A stretch of 5,034 nt of DNA from Dethiosulfatibacter sp. (GTDB lineage Bacteria; Bacillota; Clostridia; Tissierellales; Dethiosulfatibacteraceae): positions 1-5,034 of the forward strand of contig JAUVAG010000136.1 in the NCBI GenBank assembly GCA_030591825.1, in the 5' to 3' direction. Shown here one piece after another: positions 1 through 4,797 of the stretch. The notes under the pieces are model-generated. The model was not told where the DNA came from and did no database searches. It worked only from the letters and a program-made list of their open reading frames with translations. The position numbers and the translations under genes are program-made. How positions within the stretch are numbered: position 1 is the stretch's first letter; every line of letters begins with the position of its first letter.

Positions 1-4
1 AAGT

Positions 5-41
5 TAAAAATGCGTAATCCCTTGAAGCGTTGGTATTACGC
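5..41 (-). terminator. Possible intrinsic terminator after the desulfurase gene
   Basis: Read on the minus strand, the perfect 7-bp stem GCGTAAT/ATTACGC (41-35 with 18-12) is followed by ATTTTTAA, a short U-rich tail. It lies about 60 nt beyond the desulfurase stop, which suits a terminator. The loop is long (16 nt, possibly with two inner G-C pairs) and the T-run has only five bases, so termination would be moderate at best. It may instead be one helix of the larger structure at 12-105. Confidence 0.35.
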
Positions 42-105
42 CGTTAAGGAAACTTTCTACGACCTCTTAATAACCGCTATGGTCACATGAAGCGTGACCC
101 GGTTA
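12..105. other. Unassigned structured stretch (three hairpins)
   Basis: Three inverted-repeat helices are visible. Helix A pairs GCGTAAT (12-18) with ATTACGC (35-41). Helix B pairs TTAAG (44-48) with CTTAA (66-70). Helix C pairs TAACCG (71-76) with CGGTTA (100-105), continues after a 4-nt bulge as GGTCAC (81-86) with GTGACC (94-99), and closes on a 7-nt loop. The octamer TGAAGCGT occurs in the apical part of both A and C (23-30 and 88-95). The stop codon of the minus-strand desulfurase (103-105) lies inside helix C. I do not recognise a named riboswitch, tRNA or small RNA. It could be a 3' UTR structure, the leader of a gene beyond the left edge, or a mobile-element end. Confidence 0.4.
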
Positions 106-1269
106 ACGCAGCATAGCTGCTTTCTTGAGCACCTTGTTTATGTTATCAATGACATGTTTGACCTCTTCAATGGTATTGAAATGGCTGAAGCTAAACCTTA
201 CGGTACCATTGGGAAAGGTTCCCAGTGTCTTGTGGGCCGATGGTGCGCAGTGAAGTCCGCATCTTGTCATTATTCCGTATTCCTTGTTCAGGATATGTGA
301 AACCATGCCATTGTCATTTTCAAGGAAGTCTATTGACACAAGGGCTGTTCTTCCCGTTATTGAATCTAGGCCAACAGGTTTTATTCCATCTATATTATAT
401 ATGTCTTTTAGGAAGCCATCAAGCAGATAGAGCTCCTTTTCCCTGATTTCCTTGATTTTTCCATGAGTCAGGTATTTTAGTGCGGCATTGAGGCCGTATA
501 TTCCAGGTATGTTCATGGTGCCTGCCTCAAACTTGTCGGGCATATACCGTGGATGTATTTCCATTTCAGATGCGCTTCCCGTGCCACCTTCAATGAAGGT
601 GGACATTTCCTTTAGTATCTTGTCTCCAACTATGAATCCCCCCATTCCCTGGGGACCAAGAAGGCTTTTGTGTCCAGTGTAGGCAATTATGTCGGCATTG
701 GTTTTTTCAAAATCTATATCTGTGAAGCCCGCAGTTTGTGCAGTGTCAACTATGAAATAGAGGTTGTTTTCCTTACAGATTTTGCCTACCCGTTCAATGT
801 CGATTATAGTACCACATACATTTGAGCCGTGAGTCATTACAACAGCCCTTGTCTCAGGTCTTATGAAAGCCCTTATATCTTCAGGATTTAGCTGACCAAC
901 TTCATTGCAAGGAACTTTTGAAAATTCAACTTCTCTTTCAGCAAGAGAGCTAAGGGGCCTCATTACAGCATTATGCTCCATTGAAGAGACTATTATATGG
1001 TCTCCTTTTTTTAGAAGGCTCTTCAATATTATATTAAGACTTTCAGTTATGTTTTTTGTGAATATTGCATTTTCCGGCTTGTGAAAATTGAAGAGTTCAC
1101 ATATGAGCTCTCTTGTTTCGTAGACTATGTTTTCAGCTTCCAGGGACGAATCATAGGCGCCTCTGTTCACGTTGCATCCTATGTTTAAGAGATAATGGGA
1201 CATGCTTTCTGCAACGCCTGGAGCCTTGGGAAATGATGTTGCACCATTGTCCAAATATATGTTTTTCAT
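103..1269 (-). CDS. Cysteine desulfurase / selenocysteine lyase-like PLP enzyme (class V aminotransferase)
   Basis: This 388-residue protein is predicted to be a cytosolic PLP enzyme that removes sulfur from cysteine, or selenium from selenocysteine, to form an enzyme-bound persulfide or selenide. Visible fold motifs: an N-terminal YLDNGATSFPK substrate loop (5-15), the SSMEHNAVMRP segment with the PLP-stacking His99, VDTAQTAG with the cofactor-binding Asp175 and Gln178, and TGHKSLLGPQG with the Schiff-base lysine Lys201. Near the C-terminus, RCGLHCAP (336-343) aligns with the SufS catalytic loop and puts the likely persulfide cysteine at Cys341, with an extra Cys337 four residues before it. 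The shortened N-terminus fits the subfamily typified by Enterococcus EF2568, which is often encoded near selenium genes, rather than housekeeping SufS or IscS. The ATG start is preceded by GAGGCGG (1275-1281). The gene is divergent from the yedE operon. The family is secure; the choice of S or Se as substrate is inference. Confidence 0.9.
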   Translation of the reverse strand: MKNIYLDNGATSFPKAPGVAESMSHYLLNIGCNVNRGAYDSSLEAENIVYETRELICELFNFHKPENAIFTKNITESLNIILKSLLKKGDHIIVSSMEHNAVMRPLSSLAEREVEFSKVPCNEVGQLNPEDIRAFIRPETRAVVMTHGSNVCGTIIDIERVGKICKENNLYFIVDTAQTAGFTDIDFEKTNADIIAYTGHKSLLGPQGMGGFIVGDKILKEMSTFIEGGTGSASEMEIHPRYMPDKFEAGTMNIPGIYGLNAALKYLTHGKIKEIREKELYLLDGFLKDIYNIDGIKPVGLDSITGRTALVSIDFLENDNGMVSHILNKEYGIMTRCGLHCAPSAHKTLGTFPNGTVRFSFSHFNTIEEVKHVIDNINKVLKKAAMLR

Positions 1270-1274
1270 TTTAA

Positions 1275-1281
1275 CCGCCTC
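1275..1281 (-). promoter_or_regulatory. Ribosome binding site of the desulfurase gene
   Basis: On the minus strand GAGGCGG lies 5 nt before the ATG at 1269. It is an interrupted Shine-Dalgarno sequence, weaker than those of yedE and nhaC, and it supports this ATG as the start. Confidence 0.6.
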
Positions 1282-1298
1282 TAAGTTTTCTAATTCTG

Positions 1299-1327
1299 AT
1301 TATATTATCAAGAATCAGTAAATACAA
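1299..1327 (-). promoter_or_regulatory. Sigma-A-like promoter for the desulfurase gene
   Basis: On the minus strand a TTGTAT -35 element (1322-1327) and a perfect TATAAT -10 element (1299-1304) are separated by exactly 17 nt. The start codon at 1269 is about 30 nt beyond the -10, leaving a short leader. A dyad, CTGATT (1296-1301) with AATCAG (1313-1318), straddles the -10 and could bind a regulator. No expression evidence is available. Confidence 0.6.
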
Positions 1328-1364
1328 ACCGTATAATTTTTTTTAATACTGGAAATTTTACTAT

Positions 1365-1393
1365 TTGTAATTCTTATTTCACTTAAGGATAAA
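1365..1393 (+). promoter_or_regulatory. Possible promoter for the yedE-tusA-DUF3343 operon
   Basis: TTGTAA (1365-1370) and GATAAA (1388-1393) are separated by 17 nt and lie upstream of yedE. The -10 is poor. A perfect TATAAT also exists on this strand at 1332-1337 but lacks a convincing -35 at normal spacing. Either could drive the operon, so this is a tentative call. Confidence 0.35.
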
Positions 1394-1407
1394 CTGCTGA
1401 TAAACTG
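1388..1407 (+). repeat. Tandem direct repeat GATAAACTG in the yedE leader
   Basis: GATAAACTG occurs twice (1388-1396 and 1399-1407), an 11-nt period or about one helical turn. It overlaps the candidate -10 of the operon and ends 37 nt before the yedE start. The position and period would suit an operator for a regulator binding one DNA face. It may be chance in AT-rich DNA. Confidence 0.45.
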
Positions 1408-1432
1408 AATTAGGAAATTGTTATTAATTTAT

Positions 1433-1437
1433 GGAGG
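1433..1437 (+). promoter_or_regulatory. Ribosome binding site deciding the yedE start
   Basis: GGAGG lies 7 nt before the ATG at 1445. This selects that ATG over the in-frame TTG at 1418, which would place the GGAGG inside the coding region and add nine residues that do not resemble the family N-terminus. Confidence 0.85.
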
Positions 1438-1444
1438 TTTTAAA

Positions 1445-2539
1445 ATGAATGGTAAAAAAGGAATAATAATAACAGGTGGAATCATCGGACTAGTATCGGT
1501 GGCTCTTGTTTATTTTGGAAATCCAGCCAATATGGGTTTCTGTATTGCATGTTTTTTACGGGACATTGCAGGAGGAATAGGTCTTCATAGGGCTGCTGTT
1601 GTACAGTATATAAGACCTGAAATTATAGGACTTGTTCTTGGAGCATTTATTCTTGCAGTGAAAAACGGGGAATTTGAATCAAGGGGAGGATCATCACCTT
1701 TTACAAGGTTTGTTCTTGGAATGACAGTAATGATAGGAGCACTAATGTTCCTGGGATGTCCATTGAGGATGGTCTTGAGACTTGGCGGAGGAGACCTTAA
1801 CGCAATATTCGGTCTTGTAGGGTTTATAGTTGGAATATTTGCAGGAGTATTTTTCCTCAACAAGGGATTCAATCTTAAGAGAAATTACAAGATGATAAAA
1901 TCCGAAGGATACATGTTCCCGGTTATGAATATTGGACTTTTCATTCTTCTGGCTGTTGCACCTGGATTCGTGTTTTTTAGTGAAAAAGGACCTGGAGCAG
2001 CCTATGCGCCTATTTTTATATCACTGGCGGCAGGACTTTTGGTTGGAGCACTGTCCCAGAAGACAAGGCTTTGCATGGTTGGAGGAACTAGAGATATGAT
2101 TCTTTTTAGAGATAGTTATCTTTTGGCAGGATTCATATCAATAATAGTTTTTGCGGCTGTTGGAAACCTTTTACTTGGTTATTTCAACCTTGGATTTGAA
2201 GGTCAGCCTGTTGCACATACTGATGGCTTGTGGAACATGGTTGGAATGGGTCTTGTGGGATGGGCTTCGGTACTACTTGGAGGATGCCCATTGAGACAGC
2301 TCATACTTGTAGGAGAGGGAAATACAGACTCTGCTATAACAGTAATGGGACTTATTGTTGGAGCTGCACTATGCCATAATTTTGGCCTTGCTGCAAGTCC
2401 AAGCGGACCTTCTTTGAATGGTAAGATAGCAGTGGTGGTATGTTTTGCATTAGTAGGGGCTATATCAATGCTTAACTCGGAACTTATTGCAAAAACAGAT
2501 AATAAGGGAAAAACGAAAGGAGAGGTGAAACATGCATAA
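1445..2539 (+). CDS. yedE: YedE-type selenium/sulfur metabolism membrane protein (YeeE/YedE family)
   Basis: This 364-residue polytopic inner-membrane protein belongs to the YeeE/YedE (TsuA-like) family. Characterised relatives carry thiosulfate or related reduced sulfur species through the membrane using conserved cysteines, and a subgroup called YedE/FdhT is tied to selenium use. The sequence shows the expected internal pseudo-duplication. In the first half, NMGFCIACFLRD (Cys33, Cys36) is followed by LGCPLRM (Cys105). In the second half, KTRLCMVGGTRD (Cys210) is followed by GGCPLRQ (Cys281). About eight or more hydrophobic segments alternate with short loops, and the tail (about 350-364) is polar and Lys-rich. 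The LHRAAVVQYIRPE segment (47-59) is typical of the selenium-associated subgroup as I remember it. The stop overlaps the tusA-like start by 8 nt, implying translational coupling. The family is strongly supported; the transported species is not shown. Confidence 0.9.
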   Translation: MNGKKGIIITGGIIGLVSVALVYFGNPANMGFCIACFLRDIAGGIGLHRAAVVQYIRPEIIGLVLGAFILAVKNGEFESRGGSSPFTRFVLGMTVMIGALMFLGCPLRMVLRLGGGDLNAIFGLVGFIVGIFAGVFFLNKGFNLKRNYKMIKSEGYMFPVMNIGLFILLAVAPGFVFFSEKGPGAAYAPIFISLAAGLLVGALSQKTRLCMVGGTRDMILFRDSYLLAGFISIIVFAAVGNLLLGYFNLGFEGQPVAHTDGLWNMVGMGLVGWASVLLGGCPLRQLILVGEGNTDSAITVMGLIVGAALCHNFGLAASPSGPSLNGKIAVVVCFALVGAISMLNSELIAKTDNKGKTKGEVKHA

Positions 2540-2738
2540 AATAGATACATGTGGCATGAGCTGCCCACAACCAGTACTTATGACCAAGAAGGCTTTGGAA
2601 GAAAACCCTAAGGGTGTGGACATAGTGGTAGACAATAAAACGGCAAGGATAAATGTAAAGAGATATCTAGAGAAATTTAAGTATAGTGTTGGAATATCGG
2701 AAGAAGGGGAGTTTTATACATTGAGTGCGAGGAAATAG
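2532..2738 (+). CDS. TusA-like sulfur (or selenium) carrier protein
   Basis: This 68-residue cytosolic protein has the SirA/TusA/YedF N-terminal fold. TusA-family proteins receive a persulfide from a cysteine desulfurase on a conserved cysteine and pass it on; YedF-like members are linked to selenium metabolism. DTCGMSCPQPV at residues 5-15 contains the diagnostic CPxP motif, with the acceptor Cys11, followed by the amphipathic helix LMTKKALEE. A second cysteine, Cys7, precedes it. The length fits a lone TusA domain. Clostridial selenium-type YedF proteins usually continue into a DsrE-like domain of roughly 100 residues, which is absent here. The start follows AGGAGAGGTG (2518-2527) and overlaps the yedE stop. 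The next gene starts 1 nt after its TAG, so the products are likely made together. The family is clear; the cargo is inferred from the neighbours. Confidence 0.9.
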   Translation: MHKIDTCGMSCPQPVLMTKKALEENPKGVDIVVDNKTARINVKRYLEKFKYSVGISEEGEFYTLSARK

Positions 2739-2739
2739 C

Positions 2740-2976
2740 ATGGAGTATAATATACTGTTTTTTACGCATTCGGGGGCTATGAAGTTCAGTAGAAAGGCAA
2801 AATCTATGGATATCAACATCGAGCTTATGCCGGTGCCTAGAGTCTTGAGCTCCAACTGCAGTATAAGTGCAAGGATACGTTACGACAAAGATATAGAAAA
2901 CCTCATAGACGACGAGATAGAAAAGATATTCATTTCAGAAAACTCTGAAAACAGACTTATCTACGAAGCAGAGTAA
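2740..2976 (+). CDS. DUF3343 family protein (putative Se/S carrier)
   Basis: This small 78-residue soluble protein matches the DUF3343 pattern (Pfam 'putative Se/S carrier protein-like'). It has an opening beta strand YNILFFTHSGAM, a Lys/Arg-rich helix (about 15-22), and the family signature PVPRVLSSNC at 31-40, with Cys40 as the likely carrier residue. Canonical members usually read SSSCG at that place, while here it is SSNCS. The ATG at 2740 is preferred because GAGGA (2729-2733) lies 6 nt upstream and the family N-terminus begins at this point. An in-frame GTG at 2725 would add five residues inside the previous gene. It is the last gene of the operon, 1 nt after the TusA-like gene. No biochemical role is established to my knowledge; acting as a handover partner for TusA or the desulfurase is inference from gene order. 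Confidence 0.85.
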   Translation: MEYNILFFTHSGAMKFSRKAKSMDINIELMPVPRVLSSNCSISARIRYDKDIENLIDDEIEKIFISENSENRLIYEAE

Positions 2977-2977
2977 G

Positions 2978-3014
2978 CAAAAATACAAAAGGGACGGTTC
3001 TTTTTGTATTTTTG
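2978..3014. repeat. Inverted repeat with GGGACGGTTC core (REP-like element)
   Basis: Perfect 13-bp arms CAAAAATACAAAA (2978-2990) and TTTTGTATTTTTG (3002-3014) flank an 11-nt loop that begins GGGACGGTTC (2991-3000). The GGGACGGTTCTTT core is a sequence I recall from dispersed short repeats in Firmicutes and other bacteria, some near IS200-like (Y1) transposases. It begins 2 nt after the DUF3343 stop and could also help end transcription. Membership of a dispersed repeat family rests on memory and cannot be tested from one copy. Confidence 0.55.
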
Positions 3015-3039
3015 TCCAAGCTAATAAAGGGATCAAATA

Positions 3040-3078
3040 AAAATCGGACTGTAGATAACTACAGTCCGATTTTCTTTT
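3040..3078. terminator. Strong bidirectional Rho-independent terminator
   Basis: A perfect 15-bp stem (3040-3054 with 3059-3073) with core ATCGGACTGTAG closes on an ATAA loop. On the plus strand it runs into TTTTCTTTT, ending the yedE operon. On the minus strand the stem ends in TTTTATTT, so it can also end the convergent nhaC transcript, whose stop is at 3136. It lies between the two converging units as expected. Confidence 0.9.
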
Positions 3079-3135
3079 ACATTGTCATACCTCATAAATT
3101 GTTAATTTGTATATAGTATGAATATTAAATTCTTG

Positions 3136-4263
3136 TTATGCTTGTTTTTGTATCTTCTCAGGAATTACATAATCTTCCGGACGTTGACCTTTGACTTTGA
3201 TTATTGCGTAACATATTGCCCATCCGGCTATTACGGATATGAATGGATTGATACCAAGAACTGCTGCTGGAAGGTATCCAACTGCAACGGCTACTGTTGC
3301 TGCTGTTACTGCATATGGCATCTGAGTTTTAACGTGGTCAATGTGGTCTGATGCTGCAGCCATCGAACTCATGATTGTAGTATCTGATATTGGTGAACAG
3401 TGGTCTCCGAAAACTGCTCCTGTAAATACTGCACCGATTGTAGCGTAAAGAAGTACGCCAGTGTCTCCACCGCTTAGTTCATATACTAGTGGTACAGCTA
3501 TAGGCATCATCAATGCTGTAGTTCCCCATGAAGTTCCTGTTGAGAATGCTATTAGACATCCAAGAAGGAAAACTACCATAGGTATAACATTTGGAGAAAT
3601 CTTTCCGCTTAATATGCTTATTAGGAATTTAGTTGTTCCAAGATCCTTTGCAACGCTTCCTATTCCCCATGCAAGCACAAGGACGAATACTGCTATTACC
3701 AGGGATTTTGCACCATCAACCCATGCATCCATTGTTTCTCTGAATGTAAGTATTTTTTGTGTAAGAACCATTGTGAAAGCTACTATTGTACCTGCAAATG
3801 AAGCCCACATCATAGCTACTGAAGCATTTGAATATCCAAGAGCATCTCTTATTACAGTGAATGCAAAAGGAGTATCCTTTATTTGCTCAATAAGTGCAGT
3901 GTTGTCGTTTGCAAGTATTGCACCTCTGCCATTTACATAAAGTCCAATTACAACGAAAGCTATAACTGTCAATATAGGAACGATAGCATTCCTCATTCTT
4001 AGAGGAATTTCATCGCTTATTTCCATTTCGGTAAGTTCTTTTGATGCCAGTGGAATAGCACCGTCTGCTATGAGTTTTCCTGTTTGTCTTGCTCTTGCTT
4101 CGGCTTTAAGCATTGGACCGTAGTCTTTTCCTGTGAAACAGATCATAAGAACGAATCCGACCATGATAAGACTGTAGAATCTGAAAGGAATTGACTGAAG
4201 GAATGCTCCATAGACATTTACCTCTACTCCGATTGAATTGAAAGCATCTCTTAGGAGTCCCAT
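3136..4263 (-). CDS. NhaC antiporter, C-terminal fragment
   Basis: This is the open 375-residue second part of the antiporter, overlapping the first by 13 nt in a different frame. The ATG at 4263 is simply the Met of the conserved Y-E-M-G segment and has no clear ribosome binding site, so independent translation is doubtful. Family motifs are intact: FSTGTSWGTTALMMPIAVP (240-258), FTGAVFGDHCSPISDTTIMSS (280-300) and SDHIDHVKTQMPYA (305-318). A polar cytoplasmic linker lies at about 45-90, with several hydrophobic segments on both sides. The tail is short and charged. It could be read only through reinitiation or a shift, and the missing core would remain missing. Confidence 0.65.
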   Translation of the reverse strand: MGLLRDAFNSIGVEVNVYGAFLQSIPFRFYSLIMVGFVLMICFTGKDYGPMLKAEARARQTGKLIADGAIPLASKELTEMEISDEIPLRMRNAIVPILTVIAFVVIGLYVNGRGAILANDNTALIEQIKDTPFAFTVIRDALGYSNASVAMMWASFAGTIVAFTMVLTQKILTFRETMDAWVDGAKSLVIAVFVLVLAWGIGSVAKDLGTTKFLISILSGKISPNVIPMVVFLLGCLIAFSTGTSWGTTALMMPIAVPLVYELSGGDTGVLLYATIGAVFTGAVFGDHCSPISDTTIMSSMAAASDHIDHVKTQMPYAVTAATVAVAVGYLPAAVLGINPFISVIAGWAICYAIIKVKGQRPEDYVIPEKIQKQA

Positions 4264-4682
4264 TTCGTAAGTGGTCTCATTGTTGTTCCAACAAGAAGTG
4301 TGTTTGAATAGTCATCGAAGAAGATTAATAGACCCATTGCCCAAGTTGCAACCATACCGCTTTTGGCGCTTTTGGCTTTCGTTCCTAGCCAGTCTGCAAT
4401 GGCCTTGGCGCCTCCGGACTTGGCTACTATTCCGATTGTTCCACCGAGAGCCATGTCAAATACGATGATACCTGCATTCCAAGGGTTTGCTATTGAACCT
4501 GCAATATATTTCTCAATAGTTAAAGCAAATCCTGAAAGTGGATTACCTGTAAGTATTATTGCGCCACCCCATATTGCTGCGAATAATGCAGGTATAACCT
4601 GCTTGGTAGTAAATGCCAATACAATTGCGATGAGTGGGGGAACTAATGATAACATACCATAGTGCTCTACTACATTGTCCAT
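4251..4682 (-). CDS. NhaC antiporter, N-terminal fragment
   Basis: This is the open 143-residue first part of the disrupted antiporter. It begins at an ATG preceded by AGGAGGA (4689-4695) at good spacing. It holds the first membrane segments (about 10-24, 29-46, 69-87 and 108-122) and the conserved FFDDYSNTLLVGTTMRP motif (121-136), whose acidic pair Asp123-Asp124 is typical of the family. The last four residues (KWDS) are out of frame and not family sequence; translation ends at TAA soon after the deletion point. On its own it lacks the catalytic core and is unlikely to transport. Confidence 0.7.
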   Translation of the reverse strand: MDNVVEHYGMLSLVPPLIAIVLAFTTKQVIPALFAAIWGGAIILTGNPLSGFALTIEKYIAGSIANPWNAGIIVFDMALGGTIGIVAKSGGAKAIADWLGTKAKSAKSGMVATWAMGLLIFFDDYSNTLLVGTTMRPLTKWDS

Positions 4683-4688
4683 AAAAAA

Positions 4689-4695
4689 TCCTCCT
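4689..4695 (-). promoter_or_regulatory. Ribosome binding site of the nhaC gene
   Basis: AGGAGGA on the minus strand lies 6 nt before the ATG at 4682. It is a near-perfect Shine-Dalgarno sequence that fixes the start of the antiporter. Confidence 0.85.
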
Positions 4696-4723
4696 AGAAA
4701 AATTTATTTATTACTATGTATTT

Positions 4724-4753
4724 ATAATAGCGGGTAGTTTCATCAGACTTCAA
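4724..4753 (-). promoter_or_regulatory. Probable sigma-A-like promoter of nhaC
   Basis: On the minus strand TTGAAG (4748-4753) and TATTAT (4724-4729) are separated by 18 nt, with the start codon about 40 nt beyond the -10. A tandem repeat covers the -35, which would suit repression or activation at this site. Confidence 0.5.
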
Positions 4754-4793
4754 AATGTTTCATAAAACTTCAGATAAAAAATAACGTTTTCAT
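4737..4793. repeat. Tandem 15-bp repeat over the nhaC promoter, possible operator
   Basis: GTTTCATCAGACTTC (4737-4751) and GTTTCATAAAACTTC (4757-4771) match at 13 of 15 positions and start exactly 20 nt apart, about two helical turns. A partial third unit, GTTTTCAT, lies at 4786-4793. The first unit covers the candidate -35 element. Such phased repeats commonly mark regulator sites. The regulator is unknown, and AT-rich DNA can produce similar patterns by chance. Confidence 0.45.
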
Positions 4794-4797
4794 AATT

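Larger units (their letters stand above)
3136..4682 (-). pseudogene. NhaC-type Na+/H+ antiporter, disrupted by an internal deletion and frameshift
   Basis: The two pieces together make one Na+/H+ antiporter of the NhaC superfamily, a polytopic membrane protein exchanging cytoplasmic Na+ for protons. The N-terminal piece ends at the conserved DDYSNTLLVGTTMRPLT. The C-terminal piece resumes at EMGLLRDAF, in another frame. In intact relatives these are joined by about 30 residues, including the very conserved stretch with DSTAAPVAS and STWIGYE. That segment is missing here. The junction falls at about 4267-4271, and the lost DNA would be about 100 bp (from the family pattern), not a multiple of three. 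The repaired protein would be near 550 residues, normal for the family. Both pieces otherwise look well conserved, so the lesion is either recent or an assembly error. The gene has a promoter, a good ribosome binding site and a terminator. Confidence 0.8.

Noticed and set aside
12..105. tRNA-Sec or another tRNA in the left-edge structured region
   Set aside because: No T-loop consensus (GGTTCGA-like), acceptor pairing or CCA end is present on either strand.
1418..1444. An upstream TTG start for yedE that would add nine residues
   Set aside because: It would place the clear GGAGG ribosome binding site inside the coding region; the ATG at 1445 is correctly spaced from that site.
1585..1872. 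Minus-strand open frame within yedE (and another at 2203-2568)
   Set aside because: Both are antisense to the well-supported yedE, are Pro/Ser-rich as expected for the complement of Gly-rich membrane segments, and show no family motifs.
2725..2739. An upstream GTG start for the DUF3343 protein
   Set aside because: It lies within the end of the TusA-like gene without its own ribosome binding site, while the ATG at 2740 has GAGGA at 6 nt and matches the family N-terminus.
3118..3351. Short plus-strand frame with a Cys/Tyr-rich translation
   Set aside because: It is complementary to the end of the antiporter and its composition is an antisense artefact.
3461..3940. A 159-codon plus-strand open frame opposite the antiporter
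   Set aside because: It is antisense to a conserved membrane protein, with no ribosome binding site or recognisable family; it is a shadow of the real frame.
103..4682. Selenoprotein genes with an in-frame UGA
   Set aside because: All complete frames end in TAA or TAG, the TusA-like CPQP and DUF3343 positions are Cys codons, and the antiporter break is a frameshift with a TAA, so no Sec readthrough is indicated.
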